Positions 7,501-13,082 of a stretch of 13,082 nt of DNA are shown piece after piece (position 1 is the first letter of the stretch; each line of letters opens with the position of its first letter). The notes below the pieces were generated by a model that was given only the letters and a program-made list of their open reading frames with translations, searched no databases and was not told where the DNA came from. The stretch lies in assembly GCA_002448395.1 (NCBI GenBank), contig DJXS01000136.1:1-13082 (forward strand), read 5' to 3'. This DNA is from Lachnospiraceae bacterium UBA6998 (lineage in GTDB: Bacteria; Bacillota; Clostridia; Lachnospirales; Lachnospiraceae). Position numbers and translations under genes: made by a program.

Positions 7501-9095
7501 ACTATTTTCTCCCTGAGGGAGTCAATGGGCGGGTTAGTCACCTGGGCAAAGAGCTGCTTGAAATAGTTGAACAGCAGCTGATGCTCCTTGGAGAGCACTG
7601 CCAGCGGCGCGTCGTGGCCCATGGAAAGGGTCGGTTCCACTCCGTTTTCCGCCATGGGGAGAATCTCGTCCTTGACGTCCTCATAGGTGTAGCCGAAGAC
7701 CTTGTACAGCCTGTCGCGCATCTGCTGGGTATGAACCGGGATCTTACGGTTGGGGATCTCAAGGTTCGACAGATGGAGAAGATTGCGGTCCAGCCACTCA
7801 CCATAAGGGCTCCTCCCTGCGTAGTAGGATTTGCACTCCTCGTCGGAGATGATCCTCTTCTGCTTCGTATCCACCAGGAGGATCCTGCCGGGCTCGAGGC
7901 GGGCCTTTTTGACGATGCGCTCAGGCTCAATGTCCAGAACGCCGACCTCTGAGGACAGGATCAGGCGGTTGTCATCGGTGATGTAGTATCTGGAGGGACG
8001 CAGGCCGTTTCGGTCCAGTGTGGCGCCCAGCACTTCGCCGTCGGAGAAGAGGATCGCCGCAGGGCCGTCCCAAGGCTCCATCATCGTGGCGTAGTAGTGG
8101 TAGAAGTCTTTCTTGTCCTCGCTCATGAAGGTGTTGTGCTTCCAGGGCTCGGGAATGATCACCATCATGGCCAGAGCCAGGGGCATGCCGTTCATATAGA
8201 GGAATTCCAGCGTGTTGTCGAGCATAGCGGAATCGGAGCCGCTGCGGTCGACAACGGGGAATATTTTGTCAATGTCGCTGTCCATCAGGGGGCTGGTCAT
8301 GGTCTCTTCCCTTGCCAGCATCCTGTCTATGTTGCCGCGGATGGTATTGATCTCGCCGTTATGGGCGATCATGCGGTAGGGGTGAGCGCGGTGCCAGGAC
8401 GGCATTGTATTGGTGGAAAAGCGGGAGTGCACGATCGCAATGGCGGACTCGTAATCTTCCGACTGCAGGTCCTCGTAAAAACGGCGGAGCTGCCCCACCA
8501 GGAACATGCCCTTGTAGACGATGGTCCTCGAGCTCAGGGAGCAGATGTAAGTGTCCTCAGAGGACTGCTCGAACTCGCGGCGGATCACGTAGAGTCTTCT
8601 GTCGAAGTCGATGCCTTTCTCTATTTTGGCAGGCCTCTTGATGAAGCACTGAGCAATGTAAGGCATGCAGTCGACGGCGACCTTGCCGAGGATCTCCTCG
8701 TGGACCGGGACGTCTCGCCAACCCAGGATCTCCATGCCGCTCTTGTCGGCGATGACCTCGAACATGCGCATAGCAAAGGTGCGCTTCAGTGTCTCCTGCG
8801 GCAGGAAAAACATTCCGATGCCGTAGTCGCCCTCGCCGCCCAGCTTAATGTCTGCTTCCTGCGCCGCTGCCTTGAAGAACTTGTGCGAGATCTGGGTCAG
8901 AATGCCGACGCCGTCGCCAACCTCGCCGGTGGCGTCCTTGCCGGCCCTGTGCTCCAGCTTCTCCACGATGTGAAGCGCGTCGTCCAGGACCTTGTGGTCT
9001 TTCCTTCCGTCAATATTTACAATGCTTCCGATGCCGCAGGCATCGTGCTCCTGCATGTAGGTGCCGCAGGCACCGTGCTCCTGTTGGTACAACAT
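4515..9095 (-). CDS. gltB: Glutamate synthase large (alpha) subunit
   Basis: Catalyses glutamine plus 2-oxoglutarate to two glutamates, with ammonia channelled between sites. The 1526 residues match the family. Domain order: N-terminal nucleophile glutaminase (about 20-430; HSRFSTNT at 223 and AHNGEINT at 244), central domain (about 460-770), FMN and 2-oxoglutarate synthase domain (about 790-1190; GEGGEKTDRFG at 903, PGEGGHLPGKKV at 951, cluster cysteines C1115, C1121 and C1126 in GCMMMRVCSKDTCPVGIATQ), and the C-terminal glycine-rich helix domain (about 1230-1490; GDANDGFGKGLSGG at 1323). The mature N-terminus should be C20 of HDACGIGSI, after removal of a propeptide. That propeptide holds an extra copy of the motif (EHGACG, C10) from a 30-bp duplication. 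GAGG at 9103-9106, 7 bases before the ATG, supports this start. M14 could serve too but lacks a well-placed binding site. Confidence 0.97.
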   Translation of the reverse strand: MLYQQEHGACGTYMQEHDACGIGSIVNIDGRKDHKVLDDALHIVEKLEHRAGKDATGEVGDGVGILTQISHKFFKAAAQEADIKLGGEGDYGIGMFFLPQETLKRTFAMRMFEVIADKSGMEILGWRDVPVHEEILGKVAVDCMPYIAQCFIKRPAKIEKGIDFDRRLYVIRREFEQSSEDTYICSLSSRTIVYKGMFLVGQLRRFYEDLQSEDYESAIAIVHSRFSTNTMPSWHRAHPYRMIAHNGEINTIRGNIDRMLAREETMTSPLMDSDIDKIFPVVDRSGSDSAMLDNTLEFLYMNGMPLALAMMVIIPEPWKHNTFMSEDKKDFYHYYATMMEPWDGPAAILFSDGEVLGATLDRNGLRPSRYYITDDNRLILSSEVGVLDIEPERIVKKARLEPGRILLVDTKQKRIISDEECKSYYAGRSPYGEWLDRNLLHLSNLEIPNRKIPVHTQQMRDRLYKVFGYTYEDVKDEILPMAENGVEPTLSMGHDAPLAVLSKEHQLLFNYFKQLFAQVTNPPIDSLREKIVTDTTVYIGSDGDLLQEKSANCTVLEVNNPILTGVDLLKIRNLDKPGFHTRTVPLLYYKNTSLERALEQLNIAVDRAAAAGANIIILSDRGVDENHVAIPSLLAVSSVEEHLVRTKKRTAVSLILESGEPRDVHQVATLLGFGARAVNPYLAHECIGELIELGILDKDYHTAVEDYNHALLFGVVKIAAKMGISTLQSYQSARIFEAIGLGREVIDRYFTGTVSRVGGIGIKEIEEGVAFRHDHAFDPLGLGVDETLDSVGFHYLRSGRDKEDHMYSPETIIALQRAVRTDSYEKFREYTDLVDDAKRPHTLRGLLEFVPAGDPVPIDEVEPASEIVKRFKTGAMSYGSLSEEAHETLAIAMNSIGARSNTGEGGEKTDRFGTNKNSKIKQVASGRFGVTSAYLCSAEEIQIKMAQGAKPGEGGHLPGKKVYPWVAQTRYSTPGVALISPPPHHDIYSIEDLAQLIYDLKNANRDARINVKLVSEAGVGTIASGVAKAGAQVILISGYDGGTGAAPGSSIHNAGLPWELGLSEAHRCLTQNGLRDRVVLETDGKLMSGRDVAIAALLGAEEFGFATAPLVSLGCMMMRVCSKDTCPVGIATQNRKLRDRFCGRPEHVTRFMFFIAEQVRELMARMGFRSMAEMTGRTDCLRVRRELITDRAFKVDMGEILGEAPMPVLPQDDVQSDVCGLYAPKNLYDFKLETTPDMAVLMPAFAEGLAKEAAEGSVSIGRYEKSIKVSSTDRAFGTILGSEITKKFGSILQDDTFVVHAEGGGGQSFGAFLPKGLTIRLTGDANDGFGKGLSGGKLILVPDKRSRFEASENIILGNVALYGATAGKAYICGIAGERFCVRNSGAVAVAEGCGDHGLEYMTGGRAVILGRTGKNFAAGMSGGIAYVLDTDHSLYRRMNKDMVSLQELTEKYEIEELRGILTDYVSETGSKLGRRVLENFEQYIPYFKKVVPNDYQRMLTAISRNEEQGMPYETAVFEAFKEVTGN
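9031..9090 (-). repeat. 30-bp tandem duplication at the gltB 5' end
   Basis: Bases 9031-9060 and 9061-9090 match at about 24 of 30 positions and sit head to tail inside the gltB coding sequence. Because 30 is a multiple of three the frame is kept. The product reads QQEHGACGTY and then MQEHDACGIG, so the motif around the catalytic cysteine is present twice. The copy nearer the start has lost the GIG that follows the true nucleophile. Confidence 0.85.
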
Positions 9096-9102
9096 AACTT
9101 TT

Positions 9103-9106
9103 CCTC
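9103..9106 (-). promoter_or_regulatory. gltB ribosome binding site
   Basis: GAGG in the context AGAAGAGGAAAAGTT lies 7 bases before the ATG at 9095. It supports the longer gltB product, with two copies of the EHxACG motif, over initiation at the internal Met 14. Confidence 0.6.
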
Positions 9107-9126
9107 TTCTGCCGGGGCTGATTTTG

Positions 9127-9150
9127 CTTCTGATTCTGCTTCTGATTCTG
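9127..9150. repeat. Two copies of a 12-bp direct repeat
   Basis: CTTCTGATTCTG occurs twice head to tail at 9127-9138 and 9139-9150, between gltB and the 70-bp array. On the minus strand the surrounding 9096-9155 stretch is purine-rich (CAGAATCAGAAG repeated) and shows no promoter. It is probably slippage-prone leader sequence of gltB. Confidence 0.8.
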
Positions 9151-9155
9151 TCTCT

Positions 9156-9200
9156 GCCGTTTCAGTGCCTTTTGAAGTGCTTGAAGGGCACTTAAACGGC
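9156..9200. other. Extended inverted repeat of array unit 1
   Basis: GCCGTTTCAGTGCC at 9156-9169 pairs with GGCACTTAAACGGC at 9187-9200, 13 of 14 positions, with a 17-base centre. The left arm reaches into sequence before the first unit, so the first element can form a longer hairpin than units 2 and 3. Confidence 0.65.
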
Positions 9201-9411
9201 AATTTCTTTCATTTTCCTTCTGTTTGCCCTTTTAGTGCCCTTTGAAGTGCTTGAAGGGCACTTAAGCGGCAATTTCTTTCATTTTCCTTCTGTTTGCCCT
9301 TTCAGTGCCCTTTGAAGTGCTTGAAGGGCACTTAAGCGGCAATTTTTTCATTTCTTCCTGTTTCTGCCCCTTTAGTGCCCTTTGACACCCTTTAAGGGCA
9401 CTAAACCGGCA
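9164..9411. repeat. Array of four hairpin-forming units with a 70-bp period
   Basis: Units begin at 9164, 9234, 9304 and 9374, exactly 70 bp apart. The first two differ at about 3 of 70 positions; the third changes mainly in its second half; the fourth is shorter (to 9411) and has a different loop. Each unit opens with an inverted repeat, AGTGCCCTT, an 11-base centre, then AAGGGCACT (a C/T change in unit 1). The centre of units 1-3 carries a third AAGTGC that could pair with the GCACTT at the end, so two alternative hairpins are possible. The rest of each full unit is a pyrimidine-rich spacer on the plus strand. The array fills most of the 366-bp glnN-gltB gap. No T run follows the hairpins on the minus strand, so they are not ordinary intrinsic terminators. 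Operator sites, mRNA processing or stability elements, or an inert repeat are all possible. Confidence 0.9.
9365..9411. other. Extended inverted repeat of array unit 4
   Basis: Arms at 9365-9382 and 9394-9411 match at 16 of 18 positions, with twelve uninterrupted pairs (TTTAGTGCCCTT with AAGGGCACTAAA) and an 11-base loop at 9383-9393. It is the first hairpin met by RNA polymerase leaving glnN. Its loop differs from the other units while the arms stay paired, as expected if the structure matters more than the sequence. The 50 bases from here to the glnN stop (9412-9461) show nothing recognisable. Confidence 0.65.
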
Positions 9412-9461
9412 GTCACCTGGTCAGAGAAAATTGACCCCAACATAGCAAGCTGCCCCAGAAC

Positions 9462-11558
9462 TCACCTCAATGAAAACAGCATCCTCTCATAAGTCGGATA
9501 CGGCAGATATTCATCAGGTATGATGGCTTCCGCCTTATCTGTCCAGCTGCGCAGGACTTCCATTTCAGCCAGCACCGTCTCATGGTAGAACTTGGCCTGC
9601 TCCAGGATGTCCTCGATGCCTTCTGCCTTAGCGGTATCCTCCGCCAGCTTGTTCATCGCGAATACGATCTGCTCACTTGTCTCATCCAAAGTCTTCAAAA
9701 TCTCGCTCTCATAACTGCACTTACTTCCCGGAAGAAGGTCTCTCTTCTTAAGCGCTTCAGTTGTCACATCCTTCATGTATCGGACCAGGCCTGTTGTGAA
9801 GTCCTTGCGAACCATCTCCATCAGCGTCAGCGCTTCGATGTGCACTGTCTTCGCGTAGTTCTCAAGCAGGATCTCGTAGCGGGAATAGATCTCTTCTTTG
9901 GTAAAGATCCCGTATTTGGTGAAGAGCCCTATGCTCTTATCAGAGATGAAGTGCGGCATCGCATCCGGAAGGGAAACGAGGTTTGCAAGACCTCTGCGGC
10001 CGGCTTCCTCAACCCACTCGTCGGTGTATCCGTTTCCGTTGAAGAGGATCCTCTTGTGTTTGGTGAGCATCTCCTTGAGGACTGTGTGTACCTCGTCCTC
10101 CATATGGTCCGGATCCACATCGCACAGCCTGTCGTAGATCACTGTCAGCTTGTCCGCGACAGCCGTGTTCAGCACAATGTTGGGGTTTGCCACGGAAAGG
10201 GAGCTTCCGGGCATACGGAACTCAAACTTGTTGCCTGTAAACGCAAACGGTGATGTCCGGTTTCTGTCTGTCGTGTCGCGAGTGATGTGAGGCAGTACGT
10301 GAGCGCCCATGCCCATCTGCTTTTTGCCGGTGCTGTGTGAGGCAGTTCCGTCCTCGATGGACTGGAGAACTTCTGCCAACTCATCTCCTACGAAAATTGA
10401 GATGATCGCGGGCGGCGCCTCGTTTCCGCCCAAACGGTGGTCGTTTCCGGCTGTCGCGACGGAAATCCTCAGGACCTCCTGATACTCGTCCACCGCTGCG
10501 ATGACAGCCATGAGGAAAACCAGGAACTGCAGGTTCTCGCCCGGCTTCTTTCCGGGATCCAGAAGGTTTACGCCTGTGTCAGTCCCGATGGACCAGTTGT
10601 TGTGCTTGCCGGATCCGTTGATGCCTTCGAAAGGCTTCTCGTGCAGCAGGCAGGCATATCCGAAGCGGTCCGCCACCTTTTTCATCACTTCCATGGTCAG
10701 CTGGTTGTGGTCCACTGCCACGTTGGCCGTCTCAAAGACCGGCGCCAGCTCGTGCTGGGAAGGAGCGACCTCGTTGTGCTTGGTCTTGGCCGGCACGCCG
10801 AGCTCCCAGAGTTCTTTGTCCAGTGCGTGCATGTACTCCGATACCTTGGGCTTGAGTACGCCAAAATAGTGATCCTCCATCTCCTGTCCCTTAGGCGCAG
10901 GGGCTCCCATCAGCGTGCGGCCGGTCAGAAGGAGGTCTTTTCTCTTCTTGTAAAGGTCCTTGTCGATCAGGAAATACTCCTGTTCAGAACCAACCGTCGT
11001 GTCCACGTGGGTGACTGCTGTATTGCCCAAAAGGTGCAATACTTTGACAGCTGCGTCTGAGAGGGCTTCCATGGAGCGCAGAAGCGGGGTCTTCTTGTCC
11101 AGCGCCTCGCCGCCATAAGAGCAGAACGCGGTGGGAATATACAAAGATCCGTCCTTGACAAAGGCCGGTGAGCTGGGATCCCATGCGGTGTATCCGCGCG
11201 CCTCAAAAGTGGCTCTAAGACCGCCCGACGGGAAGCTGGAGGCATCCGGCTCGCCCTTTACGAGCTCCTTGCCCGAGAAGTCCATGATGACCTGACCGTC
11301 CTCGGTCGGGGAGATGAAACCGTCGTGCTTCTCGGCGGTCAGGCCGGTCATGGGCTGGAACCAATGTGTGAAGTGGGTCGCGCCCTTCTCAATCGCCCAC
11401 TCCTTCATGACAGCTGCCACGGTATTGGCAACGTCCAACTCCAGGTGCGTGCCGTTCTTGCTGGTCTTGCGCACTGCCTTGTATATATCCTTCGGGAGAC
11501 GTTCCCGCATGACCTTGTCATTAAATACCATGCTTCCGTAGATTTCGGGGATGTTCAT
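9462..11558 (-). CDS. glnN: Glutamine synthetase type III
   Basis: ATP-dependent glutamine synthesis by the large GSIII class, common in Bacteroides, Clostridia and cyanobacteria. From the ATG at 11558 the product is 698 residues, in the usual range. It starts MNIPEIYGSMVFNDKVMRER and has THWFQPMTGLTAEKHDGF (63-80), the metal-binding segment TVGSEQEYF (188-196), AKTKHNEVAPSQHELAPVFE (257-276), NQLTMEVMKKVADR (285-298), the nucleotide-binding EKPFEGINGSGKHNNWS (307-323), and FAFTGNKFEFRMPGSS (438-453). AAGGAG at 11566-11571 sits 7 bases before the ATG. The same frame extends upstream to a TTG at 11627, but that adds 23 residues overlapping the terminator's 3' flank with no family similarity, so it was not used. 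The gene follows a promoter-terminator module and precedes the 70-bp array. Confidence 0.97.
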   Translation of the reverse strand: MNIPEIYGSMVFNDKVMRERLPKDIYKAVRKTSKNGTHLELDVANTVAAVMKEWAIEKGATHFTHWFQPMTGLTAEKHDGFISPTEDGQVIMDFSGKELVKGEPDASSFPSGGLRATFEARGYTAWDPSSPAFVKDGSLYIPTAFCSYGGEALDKKTPLLRSMEALSDAAVKVLHLLGNTAVTHVDTTVGSEQEYFLIDKDLYKKRKDLLLTGRTLMGAPAPKGQEMEDHYFGVLKPKVSEYMHALDKELWELGVPAKTKHNEVAPSQHELAPVFETANVAVDHNQLTMEVMKKVADRFGYACLLHEKPFEGINGSGKHNNWSIGTDTGVNLLDPGKKPGENLQFLVFLMAVIAAVDEYQEVLRISVATAGNDHRLGGNEAPPAIISIFVGDELAEVLQSIEDGTASHSTGKKQMGMGAHVLPHITRDTTDRNRTSPFAFTGNKFEFRMPGSSLSVANPNIVLNTAVADKLTVIYDRLCDVDPDHMEDEVHTVLKEMLTKHKRILFNGNGYTDEWVEEAGRRGLANLVSLPDAMPHFISDKSIGLFTKYGIFTKEEIYSRYEILLENYAKTVHIEALTLMEMVRKDFTTGLVRYMKDVTTEALKKRDLLPGSKCSYESEILKTLDETSEQIVFAMNKLAEDTAKAEGIEDILEQAKFYHETVLAEMEVLRSWTDKAEAIIPDEYLPYPTYERMLFSLR

Positions 11559-11565
11559 AATTCTT

Positions 11566-11571
11566 CTCCTT
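11566..11571 (-). promoter_or_regulatory. glnN ribosome binding site
   Basis: AAGGAG with 7 bases to the ATG at 11558. It decides the glnN start in favour of the 698-residue product over the 23-residue longer reading from a TTG codon. Confidence 0.8.
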
Positions 11572-11618
11572 CCCTGTGTTCGCCTGTACCACTGTTGCTG
11601 TGAACAAAAGCGATCTTT

Positions 11619-11680
11619 GAAATACAAAAAGCAAGGGCGCCTTAACAGACGGTCGTCACCGCCTGTTAAGACACCCTTGC
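11619..11680 (-). terminator. Strong intrinsic terminator in the glnN leader
   Basis: On the minus strand the 50 bases 11680-11631 fold into an unbroken 23-bp stem with a GACG loop: GCAAGGGTGTCTTAACAG plus GCGGT pairs with the 3' half ending GCGCCCTTGC. TTTTTGTATTT follows at once. Three positions pair only as G-U on the minus strand and would be C-A mismatches on the plus strand, so the functional RNA is the minus-strand one. It lies between the consensus promoter at 11693-11720 and glnN. It could end amt messages, act as an attenuator for glnN, or end a short RNA of about 65 bases. Confidence 0.9.
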
Positions 11681-11692
11681 CTTTGAGTTATT

Positions 11693-11720
11693 ATTATACA
11701 TGAGAGGGATTAATTGTCAA
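11693..11720 (-). promoter_or_regulatory. Consensus sigma-A promoter upstream of glnN
   Basis: TTGACA (11715-11720 complement), a 16-base spacer, then TATAAT (11693-11698 complement), both hexamers perfect. The expected start point is near 11686. It lies in the amt-glnN gap, downstream of the amt stop, and points at glnN. The first transcribed bases lead into the terminator stem after only about six bases. No second promoter was seen between the terminator and glnN. Confidence 0.85.
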
Positions 11721-11730
11721 CAGCATTTTT

Positions 11731-11744
11731 GTATACAATTATAC
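11731..11744. promoter_or_regulatory. AT-rich inverted repeat upstream of the -35 box
   Basis: GTATA, a 4-base centre, then TATAC form perfect 5-bp arms centred about 51 bases before the expected start point. This could be a regulator-binding site or simply an AT-rich upstream promoter element. It does not match the Bacillus GlnR/TnrA box (TGTNA-N7-TNACA). Confidence 0.3.
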
Positions 11745-11747
11745 GTT

Positions 11748-13082
11748 TTACTCCACATCCTGCAGCGCGTCAAAATCTTCCTCTCCGGTCCTGACCTTGA
11801 TAACTTTCATGACGTTGTAGACAAAAATCTTGCCGTCGCCGATATGGCCGGTATAAAGAGCCTTCTTGGCCGATTCGATGACTCTCTCCACGGGAATCCG
11901 GGAGACAATGACTTCGACTTTAACCTTAGGAAGGAGCGTGGAATCCACTACCGCGCCTCTGTAGCGCTCTTCTGAGCCCTTCTGTATGCCGCAGCCCATG
12001 ACCTGCGTCATGGTCATGCCGGTCACACCGAGTTCATTCAGCGCATGCTTAAGCTCGTCAAATTTGCTGAGTCTGCAGATGATCGCAACCTTGTGCATGC
12101 CGGTATCAGGTTCACCTGCTGTACTGAAAGCACTTCCGCCGGCAACAGAACCCGTCTCCGTCACTCTAGTGACCTTCACTGCTGCCGCGATCTGTGCCTG
12201 AGTAGCTTTCTCGTATTCTCCTTCCCCAAGATCTGTGTTCTCGTTGACATCCATGACCATGTTGGAGACGTCACTCACGGAGAAGCCGGAGTAAGCGCTG
12301 GCCAGTCCATGCTCATGCATATCCAGTCCGTCAATCTCCACCTGAGCCGGTACGCGAAGTCCGATCACGCGGTCGATCAGTTTGAATACGACAAACATAG
12401 TAACAACAACATACGCGTCAATCGCTATGATGCCCAGTGCCTGAACCCCGAGGAGCTTCGCGCCGCCGCCGTAGAACAGGCCATTCATGACGCCGTCTTC
12501 ACCGGTACTGAAGAGACCTACCGCGATCGTCCCCCAGATGCCGTTTACCATATGCACCGAAACGGCACCGACCGGGTCGTCGATCTTTGCGATATTGTCG
12601 AAGAACTCAACCGACAGAACCACCAGGAATCCCGCTGCGACACCGATCACGAACGCACCTAAAGGTGATACACAGTCGCATCCCGCTGTGATCGCCACAA
12701 GCCCGGCCAAAGAGGCGTTGAGCGTCATGGAGACATCAGGCTTTCCATAGCGGAGCCACGTGAAGATCAAGGTTACGACCGTTGCAACTGCCGCCGCCAG
12801 GTTCGTGTTCATGAAGGCCAGTGAAGCGTGGAACGCATCCGCGCCATCCGCCATGGAAGCAGTAGAGCCTCCGTTGAAACCGAACCAGCAGAACCACAGG
12901 ATGAAGACTCCCAGTGCCACAGCCATCATGTTGTGCCCCGGGATTGCCCTGACCTTTCCGTCGCGGTCGTATTTGCCGATGCGGGGTCCCAACATCCATG
13001 CTCCCAGACATGCGATTGCTCCGCCCACGTTATGTACTACAGCACTTCCGGCAAAATCGTGAAAGCCCAGTCCTGACAGCCA
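11748..13082 (-). CDS. amt: Ammonium transporter fused to a PII signalling domain (partial)
   Basis: The N-terminus is beyond the right edge; 444 codons are present, beginning exactly at 13082. Numbering from there, residues 1-250 are the second part of an Amt channel: DFAGSAVVH (9-17) with the first pore histidine H17, WFGFNGGSTAS, AGCDCVSPLGA, and VSVHMVNGIWGT with the second pore histidine H177, then a conserved cytosolic segment. A linker of about 70 residues leads to a complete PII (GlnB/GlnK) domain at 329-444: QKG at the T-loop base, GDGKIFV (416-422) and KVRTGE (429-434) for ATP and effector binding. The T-loop tyrosine uridylylated in E. coli PII is valine (V379, in RGAVV), so that modification is not expected. 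Fusion of channel and gate lets PII block or release its own pore. Amt-PII fusions are known in some Clostridia. The frame is open upstream of the GTG at 13028, so that codon is not a start. Confidence 0.94.
   Translation of the reverse strand, partial: WLSGLGFHDFAGSAVVHNVGGAIACLGAWMLGPRIGKYDRDGKVRAIPGHNMMAVALGVFILWFCWFGFNGGSTASMADGADAFHASLAFMNTNLAAAVATVVTLIFTWLRYGKPDVSMTLNASLAGLVAITAGCDCVSPLGAFVIGVAAGFLVVLSVEFFDNIAKIDDPVGAVSVHMVNGIWGTIAVGLFSTGEDGVMNGLFYGGGAKLLGVQALGIIAIDAYVVVTMFVVFKLIDRVIGLRVPAQVEIDGLDMHEHGLASAYSGFSVSDVSNMVMDVNENTDLGEGEYEKATQAQIAAAVKVTRVTETGSVAGGSAFSTAGEPDTGMHKVAIICRLSKFDELKHALNELGVTGMTMTQVMGCGIQKGSEERYRGAVVDSTLLPKVKVEVIVSRIPVERVIESAKKALYTGHIGDGKIFVYNVMKVIKVRTGEEDFDALQDVE

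Noticed and set aside
9017..9202. Minus-strand 61-codon frame overlapping the gltB start
   Set aside because: It needs a TTG start inside the repeat, has low-complexity composition and overlaps gltB out of frame.
8097..9245. Plus-strand open frame (382 codons) running from inside gltB into the repeat array
   Set aside because: Mostly antisense to gltB; the last part is repeat sequence read through. There is no recognisable domain and no ribosome binding site was identified.
9164..9411. CRISPR array
   Set aside because: The whole 70-bp unit repeats, including the part between hairpins, so there are no unique spacers.
11559..11627. Longer glnN start (23 extra residues from TTG)
   Set aside because: It overlaps the T run and leader, has no binding site, and adds residues unlike the family. 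The ATG at 11558 has AAGGAG at the right distance.
11559..11686. Dual-hairpin ANTAR target (hexaloops with A1 and G4) in the glnN leader
   Set aside because: The terminator tip and the weak downstream pairings do not give hexaloops of that type. Only the terminator stem is convincing.
11700..11747. GlnR/TnrA box (TGTNA-N7-TNACA) near the glnN promoter
   Set aside because: Candidates starting with TGTCA or TGTAT fail at the second half-site or at the fifth base on both strands.

Overview
The window is a nitrogen-assimilation locus, most likely from a moderately GC-rich Clostridia member (Lachnospiraceae-like). Three things suggest this: a type III glutamine synthetase next to an ammonium transporter fused to a PII domain, strong AAGGAG-type ribosome binding sites, and what looks like the first codons of an ANTAR-type regulator behind a glutamine synthetase. 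The assignment rests on gene content and protein motifs read by eye; no database search was possible. Every convincing gene lies on the minus strand, so transcription runs from the right edge to the left.

Layout in transcription order: an Amt-PII fusion, cut by the right edge (11748-13082); an intergenic control region with a consensus sigma-A promoter followed within about ten bases by a 23-bp intrinsic terminator (11619-11744); glnN, type III glutamine synthetase (9462-11558); a 366-bp gap holding four hairpin-forming units at an exact 70-bp spacing (9164-9411) and a small 12-bp direct repeat; gltB and gltD, the two glutamate synthase subunits (4515-9095 and 2985-4505, 9 bp apart); an 85-bp gap with a hairpin; pyrG, CTP synthase (1277-2899); a short type I glutamine synthetase, glnA (49-1275), whose start is 1 bp past the pyrG stop; and an overlapping out-of-frame gene start (1-65) that runs off the left edge.

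How the genes work together: the Amt part imports ammonium and the PII part probably senses ATP/ADP/2-oxoglutarate. GlnN and GlnA make glutamine. GltB and GltD turn glutamine plus 2-oxoglutarate into two glutamates, closing the GS-GOGAT cycle. PyrG spends glutamine to make CTP. Tight spacing from gltB to glnA suggests one polycistronic message.

The most unusual content is regulatory. The only good promoter seen between amt and gltB leads straight into a strong terminator, so glnN, and perhaps everything after it, would depend on read-through. Together with an ANTAR-like N-terminus at the far end of the cluster, this suggests antitermination control of nitrogen genes, although the standard dual-hairpin ANTAR target was not found. 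The 70-bp hairpin array between glnN and gltB and a 30-bp duplication that copies the catalytic-cysteine motif of GltB are further oddities.
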